The position numbers were made by a program, and so were the translations under genes. A DNA stretch of 64,000 nucleotides from Lysobacter changpingensis. Lineage in GTDB: Bacteria > Pseudomonadota > Gammaproteobacteria > Xanthomonadales > Xanthomonadaceae. This document shows, piece by piece, positions 45,464-54,657 of this stretch. The notes under the pieces were generated by a model that was not told the DNA's origin, searched no databases, and saw nothing but the letters and a program-made list of their open reading frames with translations. Within the stretch, counting starts at the first letter, position 1. The number at the start of each line of letters is the position of its first letter. The DNA is taken from contig NZ_JADWPE010000004.1 of assembly GCF_017308985.1 (NCBI RefSeq), positions 1-64,000 of the forward strand. Direction: 5' to 3'.

Positions 45464-45490
45464 TCATCGGCCGGTTCCGCGGAATCTTTA
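45464..45490 (-). promoter_or_regulatory. Sigma-28 promoter of the TonB-domain gene
   Basis: On the minus strand TAAAGATT (45490-45483), 11 bases, then GCCGATGA (45471-45464). This matches TAAAGTTT-N11-GCCGATAA at 7/8 and 7/8. It gives a leader of about 30 bases with AAGGAG before the ATG. Confidence 0.8.
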
Positions 45491-45511
45491 GCCCTCGAAT
45501 TCCGGGCGGTT

Positions 45512-45593
45512 GCAGCCCGGGCAAGGCCGCAGGCCGCACCCGGGGCAACGCCACCGCAGACGCGCCCCCGGGTGCGCTTCGCTTACCCGCTAC
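45512..45593. repeat. REP doublet 15 (long + short arm, right arm trimmed)
   Basis: It lies between divergent sigma-28 promoters. The head is GCAG and the right arm lacks the final GGG before CTAC. Confidence 0.8.
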
Positions 45594-45647
45594 AGGAGCC
45601 GTGCGCCCTCGCACCGGGTAAGGGCCGGACCCGCAAAGTCCCTCACC

Positions 45648-45674
45648 TAAAGTTTCCCTCCCCCGCGCCGATGC
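45648..45674 (+). promoter_or_regulatory. Sigma-28 promoter of the receptor at 45719
   Basis: TAAAGTTT at 45648-45655 is a perfect -35, followed by 11 bases and GCCGATGC (6/8). Together with the minus-strand box at 45464-45490 it makes a divergent pair of FliA promoters. Confidence 0.9.
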
Positions 45675-45718
45675 AACGGATGTCGACCCGAAAGGGTCCG
45701 TTCCGCACGAGAGGATCC

Positions 45719-48418
45719 ATGTCCACCCTTGCACACCGTCGGCCGTCGGCCACCCTGCTGGACCGCTTCCTGGGTCCGGCCACCCGCCTGATGTCGCAGT
45801 TGCGCTTCAACCAGAAGGCCATCGTCATCGGCGCGGCCTTCATGCTCACCTGCGGCGTACTGGCCGGCATCCTCGTGGTGCGTTCCAACGCCGAGGTCAG
45901 CGCCGCGACGAAGCAACGCGACGCGGTCGTGGGCCTGGGCCACCTGCATCGCGCGATGCTGGCGATCCAGCAGCACGAGCTGCAGGTCGTGCGCAAGTTC
46001 GCCAAGGACGAGGTGTCCGACCAGGCGCTGCAGGAATCGGCCGCGCAGGTCGCGCGCGAACTCGACGCGCTCACTGCCTGGCAGGCGCGCAACCTGCCCG
46101 CGTCGGCCCTGCCGGCCGCGCTGAAGGACGCCCGCGCCGCGTGGGACAAGGCCAACGGCGAACACGGCGATTCGGCCGCCGCCGCGACCGACCACGGTGT
46201 CGCGGTGCGCAAGCTGGGCGAAGTGCACGGCCTGATCGCCGACGAAACCGGCCTGGCGCAGGCCCAGAACCCCGCCGTGCTCTACATGGGCCGCGCCGCG
46301 ACCGTGTGGGTGCCGACGCTGGCCGAATACACCCAGCAGCAGAGCGCCACCGCGTTGCGCGTGCTGGGCGACGGCGCGATCTGGGTCGACGACCGCACCG
46401 GCCTGGCTGTCTCGCGCAACATGCAGGACTACGTGCGCACGCGTTCGGAAATCGAGATCAAGGACGCCGAAGAGGAAATGGCCGAGCTGGCCGCGACCAT
46501 CGGCGCGCCGTTCCGCAAGGCGCTCGATGCGGTCGCCAAGCAGAACGCCGACATCCAGAAGCACATCCTCGACGCCGAAACGCCGGTGCTGCCGGTGAAG
46601 ATCATGGCCGCGCGCACCGAGGCCACGCGCCTTGCGCTCGCCTCCGCGCTGTCGGCCGCGAACGCCTCGCTCGACCACGCCGCCTCGACGGAAATCTCGC
46701 GCCTGCAACAGCGCACCGCGTGGACGCTGGGCTCGTGCATCCTGATCCTCGCGCTGGCGACCTACCTGTTCCTCGGCTTCAGCCGCAGCACGCGCGCCGC
46801 GCTGAAGGAAGTGCAGGACGCCTCCGATCTGCTCGCACGCGGCGAATTCCCCGACGCGGTGCGCGTGGACAGCCGCGACGAAGTGCGCGACATCGCGCGC
46901 GGGCTGGAACGCGCCATCAACACGCTGCGCAACTTCGCGGGCGCGCAGCGTGAACTGTTCGAAGCGCACCAGGCCGGCGAGATCGACCGCCGCCTGCAAA
47001 GCGACGACTTCCCCGGCGCCTACGGCCAGATGGCCGGCGAAGTGAACACGCTGGTGGATTCGCACATCCAGGTGAATACCCGCGCGATCGAGATCGTCGC
47101 CGCCTACGCGCGCGGCGACCTGTCGCGCGACATGGACCGCCTGCCGGGCCAGAAGGCGCGCATCACCGACGCCGTGGATTCGGTGAAGAGCGGCATGAAC
47201 GCGATCAACGCCGAGATCAAGACGCTGGTCGACGCCGCCGTCGCGGGCGATTTCAGCCGTCGCGGCGATGCGTCGGCGTTCGAGTTCGTCTACCACGACG
47301 TGGTGCAGTCGCTGAACCAGCTGATGGCCACCGCCGAGGAAGGCCTGCACGAAGTCGGCACGCTGCTGTCGGCGGTCGCCGACGGCGACCTGAACCGCCG
47401 CGTCGAAGTGGAACTGCCGGGCCAGTTCGGCCGCCTCGCCGGCGATGCGAACCGCACCGTCGACCAGCTCGCGCAGATCGTCGGCCAGATCCGCCAGGGT
47501 TCGGATGCGATCAGCTCGGCCGCGGCGGAAATCGCCGCCGGCAACAACGACCTGTCGCAGCGCACCGAGCAGCAGGCGGCGTCGCTGGAAGAAACCGCCT
47601 CGTCGATGGAAGAGCTCACCAGCACGGTGCGCCAGAACGCCGACAACGCGCGCCAGGCCAACCAGCTGGCGCAGAGCGCGGCCGAAGTCGCCGGCCAGGG
47701 CGGCACGGTGGTGGGCGAAGTGGTCGAGACGATGAACGCGATCAACCAGTCGTCGAAGAAGATCGCCGACATCATCGGCGTGATCGACGGCATCGCCTTC
47801 CAGACCAACATCCTGGCGCTGAACGCGGCGGTGGAAGCCGCACGCGCCGGCGAACAGGGCCGTGGTTTCGCGGTGGTGGCCGCCGAAGTGCGCTCGCTCG
47901 CGCAGCGTTCGGCGAATGCGGCGAAGGAGATCAAGCAGCTGATCACCGACTCGGTCGGCAAGGTCGAGGAAGGCAGCCAGCTGGTCGACCAGGCCGGCCG
48001 CACGATGCACGAGATCGTGACCAGCGTGAAGAAGGTCACCGACATCATCGCCGACATCTCGGCGGCGTCGCAGGAACAGAGCTCGGGCATCGAGCAGGTC
48101 AACAACGCGATCACGCAGATGGACGAGGGCACGCAGCAGAACGCGGCGCTGGTCGAACAGGCGTCGGCCGCCGCGCGCAGCCTGGAACAGCAGTCCGAGC
48201 AGCTGGTGCAGACCGTCGCGGTGTTCCGCCTCGCGCAGGCCAGTGCCACGCAGGCCGCACGCGCCGCGCAGGCGACGGTGGTGGAGATGCCGGCGGCCAA
48301 GCCGCCGCGCGCCAAGCCCGCCGCGCCGGCCGCTTCCGCATCGCCCGCCAAGCCCGCAACGCGCAAGGTGCGCGCCACGGCGGCGGCGAATGCGGATGGG
48401 GATTGGCAGGAGTTCTGA
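45719..48418 (+). CDS. Methyl-accepting chemotaxis protein with CheR-tether tail
   Basis: A large receptor of 899 residues. Transmembrane segments near 33-54 and 335-355 enclose a helical periplasmic domain of about 280 residues, larger than the usual four-helix bundle. HAMP and HAMP-like repeats (about 356-590) and the signalling domain (about 600-830) follow, then an Ala/Pro-rich flexible linker ending DWQEF. That last pentapeptide fits the xWxxF tether that recruits CheR in enteric receptors. The ATG at 45719 is the first after a full leader; ATGs at 45671 and 45680 overlap or crowd the -10 box. Confidence 0.92.
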   Translation: MSTLAHRRPSATLLDRFLGPATRLMSQLRFNQKAIVIGAAFMLTCGVLAGILVVRSNAEVSAATKQRDAVVGLGHLHRAMLAIQQHELQVVRKFAKDEVSDQALQESAAQVARELDALTAWQARNLPASALPAALKDARAAWDKANGEHGDSAAAATDHGVAVRKLGEVHGLIADETGLAQAQNPAVLYMGRAATVWVPTLAEYTQQQSATALRVLGDGAIWVDDRTGLAVSRNMQDYVRTRSEIEIKDAEEEMAELAATIGAPFRKALDAVAKQNADIQKHILDAETPVLPVKIMAARTEATRLALASALSAANASLDHAASTEISRLQQRTAWTLGSCILILALATYLFLGFSRSTRAALKEVQDASDLLARGEFPDAVRVDSRDEVRDIARGLERAINTLRNFAGAQRELFEAHQAGEIDRRLQSDDFPGAYGQMAGEVNTLVDSHIQVNTRAIEIVAAYARGDLSRDMDRLPGQKARITDAVDSVKSGMNAINAEIKTLVDAAVAGDFSRRGDASAFEFVYHDVVQSLNQLMATAEEGLHEVGTLLSAVADGDLNRRVEVELPGQFGRLAGDANRTVDQLAQIVGQIRQGSDAISSAAAEIAAGNNDLSQRTEQQAASLEETASSMEELTSTVRQNADNARQANQLAQSAAEVAGQGGTVVGEVVETMNAINQSSKKIADIIGVIDGIAFQTNILALNAAVEAARAGEQGRGFAVVAAEVRSLAQRSANAAKEIKQLITDSVGKVEEGSQLVDQAGRTMHEIVTSVKKVTDIIADISAASQEQSSGIEQVNNAITQMDEGTQQNAALVEQASAAARSLEQQSEQLVQTVAVFRLAQASATQAARAAQATVVEMPAAKPPRAKPAAPAASASPAKPATRKVRATAAANADGDWQEF

Positions 48419-48455
48419 GCCGTATTGCCGTGAAGCCCTCTCCCTTCGGGGTGAG

Positions 48456-48594
48456 CTCCTCTCCCTGCTTGCAGGGGGAGGTTGGGAGGGGGTCGTGAGG
48501 CGCGAGAGCGCCGAGCTCAATGCAAGTGCACTGGCGTAACCGCGCTGTGCACTTCACCCCTCCCCAACCCTCCCCTGCAAGCAGGGGAGGGAGC
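48456..48594. repeat. CCTCCCCTGC palindromic doublet, intergenic
   Basis: The left arm (48456-48494) reads CTCCCTGCTTGCAGGGGGAG plus GTTGGGAGGGGGTC. The inverted right arm (48553-48594) reads CCCTCCCCAACCCTCCCCTG plus CAAGCAGGGGAGG. This is the best full-length reference copy of the family found inside fliO and flhF. Confidence 0.85.
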
Positions 48595-48639
48595 AAGAAG
48601 CCAAGGCGGGCGCCCAGCGAACCGAAGCACTCGCTTCTC

Positions 48640-48672
48640 ACTCCTCACCCTCGTTCCTCCTCACTCGCCCCT
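48640..48672. repeat. CTCGTTCC repeat before cheR
   Basis: CTCCTCACCCTCGTTCCTCC and CACTCGCCCC units end a few bases before the cheR ATG. Confidence 0.6.
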
Positions 48673-48678
48673 GGCCCC

Positions 48679-49533
48679 ATGCGTCCTTCCCCGCGCACCT
48701 CCGACGACCGCGAGTTCACCTTCGACGAACGCGACTTCCGCCGCGTCTGCCGGATGATCCGCGACCACGCCGGCATCCACCTGCACCCGCACAAGCGCGA
48801 CATGGTCTACAGCCGCCTCGCGCGGCGCGTGCGTGCGCTGGACATGGAACGCTTCGGCGATTACCTCGACTACGTCGAGGCCGATCCCGACGCCGAGCTG
48901 CAGGGCTTCATCAACGCGCTCACCACCAACCTCACCTCGTTCTTCCGCGAGTCGCACCACTTCGACCTGCTCGCCGACCACCTGCGCGCGCATTGCCGCG
49001 ACGGCGCGTCGATCTGGTGCAACGCCGCCTCCACCGGCGAGGAGCCGTACACGCTGGCGATCACCGCCTGCGAGGCGTACGGCACGATGACGCCGCCGGT
49101 GCGCATCCTGGCCACCGACATCGACACCAACGTGCTGCAGACCGCCGCGCGCGGCGTGTATCCGGTGGAGCGCATCAACGCGCTGTCGCTGCAACGGCGC
49201 CGCCAGTTCTTCCAGCGCGGCGACGGGCCCAACGCGGGGCTGTGCCGGGTCAAGCCGGAGCTGCAGGCGCTGATCGAATTCCGCCCGCTCAACCTGCTCG
49301 ATGCCGACTACGGCCTACGCGGCGGTTTCGACGCGGTGTTCTGCCGCAACGTGATGATCTATTTCGACAAGGCCACGCAGTACCAGGTGCTCACGCGCAT
49401 CGCACCGCTGATCGCGTCCGATGGCCTGCTCTTCGCCGGGCATTCGGAAAGCTTCGGCCACGCGCACGACCTGATCACGCCCTGCGGCCGGACCACCTAC
49501 CGCCCCGCCTCCCGCACCGACCCCCGCCGATAG
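48679..49533 (+). CDS. cheR: Chemotaxis methyltransferase CheR
   Basis: CheR methylates glutamates on receptors using S-adenosylmethionine. The 284-residue protein has the helical N-terminal domain (about 15-75, [20 protein letters not shown]). The SAM-binding domain has [14 protein letters not shown] near 115-128 and [14 protein letters not shown] near 219-232. It begins a compact cheR-cheD-cheB group and follows a receptor that carries the DWQEF tether. Confidence 0.96.
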   Translation: MRPSPRTSDDREFTFDERDFRRVCRMIRDHAGIHLHPHKRDMVYSRLARRVRALDMERFGDYLDYVEADPDAELQGFINALTTNLTSFFRESHHFDLLADHLRAHCRDGASIWCNAASTGEEPYTLAITACEAYGTMTPPVRILATDIDTNVLQTAARGVYPVERINALSLQRRRQFFQRGDGPNAGLCRVKPELQALIEFRPLNLLDADYGLRGGFDAVFCRNVMIYFDKATQYQVLTRIAPLIASDGLLFAGHSESFGHAHDLITPCGRTTYRPASRTDPRR

Positions 49534-49544
49534 ACGCAGCGACC

Positions 49545-50147
49545 ATGAACGCCGCCATTCCCGCCCGTCCCGCGATCGAGCCGGGCAGCTATTTCGATCC
49601 GGTGCTGCAGACCGAGGCGATCAAGCTGCTTCCGGCCGATTACCGCGTCACCGATCGCCCGATCGCGCTGGTCACGCTGCTGGGCTCGTGCGTGGCCGCG
49701 TGCCTGTACGACCCGATGCTGCAGGTCGGCGGCATGAACCACTTCATGCTGCCCGGCGGCGAAGCGGGCTCGGTGTCCTCGCGCTACGGCGCGCACGCGA
49801 TGGAACTGCTGATCAACGACCTGCTCAAGCGAGGCGCGCGCCGTGCGCGGCTGATGGCGAAGGTGTTCGGCGGCGGCAACGTGCTGTCGGGCTTCTACAG
49901 CGATCCGATCGGCACGCGCAACGCGAGCTTCGTGCTGGAATACCTCACCGCCGAGCGCATCCCGGTGATGGCGCAGGACCTGGGCGACATCCACCCGCGC
50001 AAGGTCTGCTTCTTCGCGCAGACCGGGCGCACGCTGGTCAAGCGCCTGCCGTCGGCACGCAACGACGTGATCGTCGACGCCGAACGCGCCTACTACGGTC
50101 GCCTCGCCCGCGAGCCGGTCGCCAGCGGCAGCGTGGAGTTGTTCTGA
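49545..50147 (+). CDS. cheD: Chemoreceptor glutamine deamidase CheD
   Basis: CheD deamidates receptor glutamines and can modulate CheA through receptors. The 200-residue protein has catalytic Cys49 in LLGSCVAAC, His66 in [11 protein letters not shown] and Thr44, matching the known triad. It ends SGSVELF, the same ending as the receptor at 51581-52753. The stop overlaps the cheB ATG (TGATG). Confidence 0.95.
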   Translation: MNAAIPARPAIEPGSYFDPVLQTEAIKLLPADYRVTDRPIALVTLLGSCVAACLYDPMLQVGGMNHFMLPGGEAGSVSSRYGAHAMELLINDLLKRGARRARLMAKVFGGGNVLSGFYSDPIGTRNASFVLEYLTAERIPVMAQDLGDIHPRKVCFFAQTGRTLVKRLPSARNDVIVDAERAYYGRLAREPVASGSVELF

Positions 50148-51214
50148 TGAACGCGGCCGTACGTACTCCCGCACGCGGTCCCATCCGCGTGCTCGTGGTC
50201 GACGACTCGGCGCTGGTGCGCCAGTTGATGACGCAATTGCTGGAGGCCGATCCGGGCATCCAGGTCGTCGGCAGCGCGGCCGATCCGTACATCGCGCGCG
50301 ACAAGATCAAGCAGCTCGAACCCGACGTGCTCACGCTCGACGTCGAGATGCCGCGCATGGACGGCCTGACCTTCCTGCGCAACCTGATGCGCCTCAGGCC
50401 CATGCCGGTGGTGATGGTCTCCACGCTGACCGAGCGCGGCGCGCAGGTGACGCTGGACGCGCTCGCGCTGGGCGCGGTGGATTTCATCGCCAAGCCCAAG
50501 CTCGACGTCGCGCGCGGGCTGACCGAATACGCCGGGCTGCTGATCGAGAAGGTCAAGCAGGCCGCGAAGGCGCGCGTGGTGCCGCCCTCGCCGGCCCGCG
50601 TCGCCGAGGCGTCGGCGATGCCGGCGGTGGCGTATCGCACGACGCACCGGCTGATCGCGATCGGCGCCTCCACCGGCGGCACCGAGGCGATCCGCGAAGT
50701 GCTCTCGCAGATGCCGGCCGATGCGCCGGCGACGGTGATCGCGCAGCACATCCCGGGCGCATTCAGCGCGCCCTTCGCCGATCGGCTTGATCGGCACAGC
50801 CGCATGACGGTGATCCACGTCGAACGCGACCAGGAACTGCTGCCGGGGCATGCGTACGTCGCACCGGGCGGTCGTCACCTGCGCGTGTTCCGCAGCGGTG
50901 CGCGCTGGCATTGCCGGCTCGGCGACGACGATCCGGTGCGCCGTCATCGTCCCAGCGTGGACGCGCTGTTCGATTCGGTGGCCGAACACGTCGGCGCCAA
51001 CGCCAGCGCCGCCCTGCTGACCGGCATGGGCGACGACGGCGCGCGTGGCCTGCTCGCCTTGCGCAAGGCCGGCGCGGCGACGATCGCGCAGGACGAGGCC
51101 AGCAGCGTCGTCTGGGGCATGCCCGGCGCGGCGGTCGCACTCGGCGCGGCGCAGGAAACCGTGCCGCTGTCGCTGGTCGCGCAGAAGTTGTTGTCGGGCA
51201 CCGCGCACGAGTAA
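50147..51214 (+). CDS. cheB: Chemotaxis methylesterase CheB
   Basis: CheB removes methyl groups from receptors when phosphorylated by CheA. In 355 residues, the receiver has D19-D20 and phosphoacceptor D65 ([12 protein letters not shown]). A linker follows, then the methylesterase domain (about 165-350) with the catalytic triad S175 (GASTGG), H201 and D297 (TGMGDDG). In Pseudomonas cheB sits next to cheA; here it is about 18 kb away with cheR and cheD. Confidence 0.97.
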   Translation: MNAAVRTPARGPIRVLVVDDSALVRQLMTQLLEADPGIQVVGSAADPYIARDKIKQLEPDVLTLDVEMPRMDGLTFLRNLMRLRPMPVVMVSTLTERGAQVTLDALALGAVDFIAKPKLDVARGLTEYAGLLIEKVKQAAKARVVPPSPARVAEASAMPAVAYRTTHRLIAIGASTGGTEAIREVLSQMPADAPATVIAQHIPGAFSAPFADRLDRHSRMTVIHVERDQELLPGHAYVAPGGRHLRVFRSGARWHCRLGDDDPVRRHRPSVDALFDSVAEHVGANASAALLTGMGDDGARGLLALRKAGAATIAQDEASSVVWGMPGAAVALGAAQETVPLSLVAQKLLSGTAHE

Positions 51215-51229
51215 CGAACGCCTGCGTTT

Positions 51230-51315
51230 GTAGCCCGGGTAAGGCCGCAGGCCGCACCCGGGAAACAGGTCGCCGCGACGTTCGACCCCGGGTGTGCTTC
51301 GCTTACCCGGGTTGC
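51230..51315. repeat. REP doublet 16 (long + short arm, right end decayed)
   Basis: The last REP of the window; the tail reads TTGC instead of CTAC. No further copy follows in the remaining 12.7 kb. Confidence 0.8.
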
Positions 51316-51350
51316 AGGAGCCGACAACCGACTGATGCGGCGCCGTGCAC

Positions 51351-51392
51351 GTCACCCCTCCCCGACCCTCCCCTGCACGCAGGGGAGGGAGC
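51351..51392. repeat. CCTCCCCTGC-type palindrome, single arm
   Basis: GTCACCCCTCCCCGACCCTC then CCCTGCACGCAGGGGAGGG. It is in the same orientation as the right arm at 48553-48594. Confidence 0.8.
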
Positions 51393-51415
51393 CCGCACGT
51401 CGCGGCGAGGAGTGA

Positions 51416-51520
51416 GTGAAGGGAAACGAGAACCCAGTGACCGCCCGCACCTTCGCCCCAACCAAAACCGTGACGCACTGACGCTTTTACTCACTTCTGG
51501 CTCCTCTGCCCTCGTTCCTC
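51416..51520. repeat. GGAAACGAG / CTCGTTCC repeat
   Basis: GGGAAACGAGAACCCAGTGA near 51421 and inverted CTCACTTCTGG and CTCGTTCCTCG near 51490-51522. The right end abuts the sigma-28 promoter. Confidence 0.6.
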
Positions 51521-51524
51521 GCTC

Positions 51525-51551
51525 TAAAGCACCCGCAACCCCCGCCGTTAT
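51525..51551 (+). promoter_or_regulatory. Sigma-28 promoter of the short receptor
   Basis: TAAAGCAC at 51525-51532, 11 bases, then GCCGTTAT at 51544-51551. The -10 region is identical to that of the STAS operon promoter. Confidence 0.8.
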
Positions 51552-51580
51552 CTAAGTTGCCCCATTCGGTGAGATCGAAG

Positions 51581-52753
51581 ATGGATTCCCGCGTACTGAT
51601 TCGCCTTGCAGCGCCCGTGGCGCTGACGACCCTGCTCATCGCCGCCGAAGCGATGGGCTGGCCCTCCGCCGTGCAATGGGGCGCGCTGGTCGCCATGACG
51701 CTCGCGTGGCTGGGCTTTGCCTGGACGATGCAGCGTCCCAGCCACAACGATGCGGCGATGCTGCGCGAACAGACGCGCCTGCTCGACGACCTGCGCAACT
51801 TCGTCAATTCCGAAGTGCAGGGTTCGCGCGGCGAGATCGAGCGCACCCGCACGCTGATCCGCGAGTCGGTCGCCAAGCTCGGCACCAGCTTCGAGGCGGT
51901 GAACCGCAAGTCGCGCGAACAGAGCGAAGTGGTCTCGCGCATCATCGACCGCACCGACGGCGAACACGGCGGCGTGGACGTCTCGCGCTTCGCGCTGCAG
52001 GCCAGCCAGCAGATGGAACAGCTGGTGGAAGCGCTGGAAGCCGTCAGCGGCCAGAGCACCACGACGGTCACGCACATCGACGCGATGGCCGATCACCTGG
52101 ACGGCATCTTCGCGCTGCTGGAAGACGTGAAGTCGATCGCCGACCAGACCAACCTGCTCGCGCTGAATGCCGCGATCGAAGCGGCGCGTGCCGGCGAGGC
52201 GGGCCGCGGCTTCGCGGTCGTCGCCGACGAGGTGCGCAACCTGTCCGAGCGCTCCACCGCTTTCAACGAACAGATCCGCAAGCTCGCGCACAGCTCCAAG
52301 GACGCCATCGCCCGCGTCCGCGACACCGTCACCACGATGGCGTCCCGCGACATGGACCGCTCCCGCGGCGCCCGCGCCGAAGCCGCCGCGATGCTGGAAC
52401 GCGTGGACGGCATCAACCGCGGCCTAGGCAACGGCATGCGCGAGATCGCCGACTGCGGCCGCGCCATCGACGGCTCCGTCGCCGAAGCCGTGCGTTCGCT
52501 GCAGTTCGAGGACATCGCCACCCAGGCCCTGGGCGCGGCCACCACGCACCTGGACCGCCTGAGCGCGATCAACCGCGAGGCCACCGCCCTGCACCAGCTG
52601 CTGCACAACGCCGACCGCGCCGACGCCGAAGTACGCCAGGCCCTGCAGCAGCTCGGCCAGCGCATCGCGCAGATGAAGTCCGAGTGGGAGCGTCCGCCTC
52701 ACAAGGCCGTGATGCAGCAGTCGATGGATGCTGGTAGCGTCGAACTCTTCTGA
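51581..52753 (+). CDS. Short membrane chemoreceptor without periplasmic domain
   Basis: A receptor-like protein of 390 residues. Two transmembrane segments (about 5-24 and 30-49) are joined by a few residues, so there is almost no periplasmic sensor. The coiled-coil signalling part is shorter than in the other three receptors, with hairpin tip [21 protein letters not shown] near 187-207. The C-terminal part has [13 protein letters not shown] near 311-323, and the end reads AGSVELF, as in CheD. It may signal from the membrane or cytoplasm, or work with CheD. A sigma-28 promoter precedes it. Confidence 0.88.
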   Translation: MDSRVLIRLAAPVALTTLLIAAEAMGWPSAVQWGALVAMTLAWLGFAWTMQRPSHNDAAMLREQTRLLDDLRNFVNSEVQGSRGEIERTRTLIRESVAKLGTSFEAVNRKSREQSEVVSRIIDRTDGEHGGVDVSRFALQASQQMEQLVEALEAVSGQSTTTVTHIDAMADHLDGIFALLEDVKSIADQTNLLALNAAIEAARAGEAGRGFAVVADEVRNLSERSTAFNEQIRKLAHSSKDAIARVRDTVTTMASRDMDRSRGARAEAAAMLERVDGINRGLGNGMREIADCGRAIDGSVAEAVRSLQFEDIATQALGAATTHLDRLSAINREATALHQLLHNADRADAEVRQALQQLGQRIAQMKSEWERPPHKAVMQQSMDAGSVELF

Positions 52754-52767
52754 CCTTCCATGACGGG

Positions 52768-53802
52768 ATGAACGCGATCCCTCCATCGCCGGCCGGCTCC
52801 ACCGGCCAGGACCCCGCCCACGGGCGCGCTGAAGAGCGCGCCCGTGCGCGTGTCGAGCCCGCTTCGCCCGATGTGGACGGACCGGCGGATCGGCTGGACG
52901 GCGGCGGCCTGCGCGCGCGGCTGCGCGGACGCCGGGGTTTCCTGCTCTCGCTGGCGATGGCCGCGCTGGCGATCGCGTGGATGGCGCTGATCGCCCCCGC
53001 CCTCGCGCTGGAACTGCGCCGCTTCTTCGGCGACGCCGCGCACTGGATCGCCAACGCGCTCTCGCTGCCACTGGTCGCGGTGCTGATGTTCCTGATGCTG
53101 CGCCGCACCTGTTCGGACGCGCGCGAGGTCGAACTGACCGCACACCTGCATCGCCAGCAGCAGGAACTGCACGCGCTCACCGGCCGCCTGATCGACGTGC
53201 AGGAAGCCGAACGCCGCACGCTGTCGCGCGAACTGCACGACGACATCGGCCAGGCGATCTCGGCGATGAAGATGTCGGCCACTTCGATAGAAGGCGAGAA
53301 CGAAGCCGGGCGGCGCGAGATCGTCGAGGAGATCGTCGGCATCGCGGACGCGACCATCGCCAAGCTGCGCGACATCTCGATCCTGCTGCGCCCGCCGCAG
53401 CTGGATGCGCTGGGCCTGGTCGCGGCATTGCGCTGGCAATGCGAGCGGCTGTTCCGCGGCGGCGCGCCGGCGCTGGAACTCGATCTGTCGCCGCTGGCCG
53501 AACGCCCGGACGCTCCGGTGGAACTGGCATGCTTCCGCATCGCGCAGGAAGCGCTGACCAACGTGCTGCGCCATTCCGGCGCGACGCAGGTGACGGTGCT
53601 GCTCGCACCGCGTGGCGACCAGCTGCTGCTGTCGATCATCGACGACGGGCGCGGCTTCGATCCCGAAAACGTCCACGGCCTGGGCCTGATCGCGATGCGC
53701 GAACGCGCGACGCACCTGGGCGGCACGTTCGACGTGGAGACGGTGGCGGATGCGGGGACGTGCGTTCGTGCGTGCTTGCCGATGCGCATTGCGCGGCCCT
53801 GA
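52768..53802 (+). CDS. NarL-type sensor histidine kinase
   Basis: A kinase of 344 residues. A disordered N-terminus (1-50) is followed by two transmembrane segments near 57-80 and 95-111, then a short linker. The HisKA_3 domain has phosphoacceptor H157 (LSRELHDDIGQAIS), and the HATPase region near 240-335 includes DDGRGFDPE. There is no clear sensor domain. No regulator gene is adjacent; the NarL-type regulator at 4645-5289 is the only unpaired one of the right class in the window. It starts 14 bases after the receptor gene, so it may share the sigma-28 transcript. Confidence 0.9.
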   Translation: MNAIPPSPAGSTGQDPAHGRAEERARARVEPASPDVDGPADRLDGGGLRARLRGRRGFLLSLAMAALAIAWMALIAPALALELRRFFGDAAHWIANALSLPLVAVLMFLMLRRTCSDAREVELTAHLHRQQQELHALTGRLIDVQEAERRTLSRELHDDIGQAISAMKMSATSIEGENEAGRREIVEEIVGIADATIAKLRDISILLRPPQLDALGLVAALRWQCERLFRGGAPALELDLSPLAERPDAPVELACFRIAQEALTNVLRHSGATQVTVLLAPRGDQLLLSIIDDGRGFDPENVHGLGLIAMRERATHLGGTFDVETVADAGTCVRACLPMRIARP

Positions 53803-53847
53803 CGCAGCCGCCACGGCCCACGAGGCGATGCGGAATGCGGGCGTCCG

Positions 53848-54657
53848 TCAGCGCGTGGCGACCAGCACCCACAGCGGCTGCGGTATCGCGGCGCCCGGCG
53901 CGTGCACGCGCCTTGCGCACGCTTCGGCGAACCCGGCCTCGCGCATGTCGTCCAGCAGGTCCCAGCCGAAGTGGTGGAAGCACAGCACGCCGCCGGAGAC
54001 GGGATCTCCGTGGTACTCGGGCTCGGGGATCAGGTGTTCGATCGTCCCGTCGCCGCGGACGCGTGCGAGGCGACGGGACTGCAGCATCGATTCCTGGAAC
54101 GGCACGGTCAGCACCAGCGTGCCGCCCGGTCGAAGCACGCGCGCGCACTCGCGCAGGGCGAGGCGGTGCTCGGAGACGTGTTCGAGCACGTCCAGCGACA
54201 CGATCGCATCGAGCGACGCATCGCGCCGCTTCAGCGCGGTCAGGTCGGCGAAGTGAAGGCATTCCCGCACGCCGTGCCACCACAGCCAGCCGGTCAGCCG
54301 AAGACGCCGGCGAAGGTCGCGCACGTACTCGCTACCGCTCAGGTTGGACAAACGGCGCTTCAGCGCGACGTAGAACGGCGTGGCCTGCTCGGTCGCGTAG
54401 ACGCGCGCGTCGTCGCGGCCATGCAGTTCCTCCAGCAGCGTAACGACGGCCGCACGATGGCGCGCGTTGGTCCTGCAACGCGGGCATGCCAGTCCCTCGC
54501 GGAAGCAGATCTTCCGGCCGGTGGTTTCCACGCGGATGGCGTCTCCGCACAGGGGACAGCGCCCATCGACGACGAAGTCGTGCGGCAGCGGCTCGGGCGA
54601 GCCCGCGTCCGCCCTCCAGGCGGCGGCGGTGGACCACTGCAACGCAGACCCGCTCAT
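53848..54657 (-). CDS. SAM-dependent methyltransferase with N-terminal zinc-binding cysteines
   Basis: A 269-residue protein. Two CxxC pairs (CPLCGD near 33-38 and CPRCRT near 56-61) suggest a zinc ribbon. A class I methyltransferase domain follows, with LDAIVSLDVLEHVSEHRLAL near 155 onward and LRPGGTLVLTVPF. The substrate is not evident. I chose the ATG at 54657 because it overlaps the stop of the upstream RNA methyltransferase gene (ATGA); a start 15 bases earlier is possible. It converges with the kinase gene at its other end. Confidence 0.8.
   Translation of the reverse strand: MSGSALQWSTAAAWRADAGSPEPLPHDFVVDGRCPLCGDAIRVETTGRKICFREGLACPRCRTNARHRAAVVTLLEELHGRDDARVYATEQATPFYVALKRRLSNLSGSEYVRDLRRRLRLTGWLWWHGVRECLHFADLTALKRRDASLDAIVSLDVLEHVSEHRLALRECARVLRPGGTLVLTVPFQESMLQSRRLARVRGDGTIEHLIPEPEYHGDPVSGGVLCFHHFGWDLLDDMREAGFAEACARRVHAPGAAIPQPLWVLVATR

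Larger units (their letters stand above)
48419..48678. other. Repeat-filled gap before cheR
   Basis: It contains a CCTCCCCTGC palindromic doublet and CTCGTTCC-type units directly before the cheR ATG. There is no gene and no sigma-28 box. An apparent N-terminal extension of cheR here is repeat-encoded. Confidence 0.7.
51215..51580. other. Gap between cheB and the short receptor
   Basis: It holds REP doublet 16, one CCTCCCCTGC-type palindrome, GGAAACGAG/CTCGTTCC units and a sigma-28 promoter. No gene is seen. Confidence 0.75.

Noticed and set aside
48520-48678. N-terminal extension of CheR by 53 codons
   Set aside because: The extension is encoded by the palindromic and CTCGTTCC repeats. The ATG at 48679 gives a normal CheR N-terminus.
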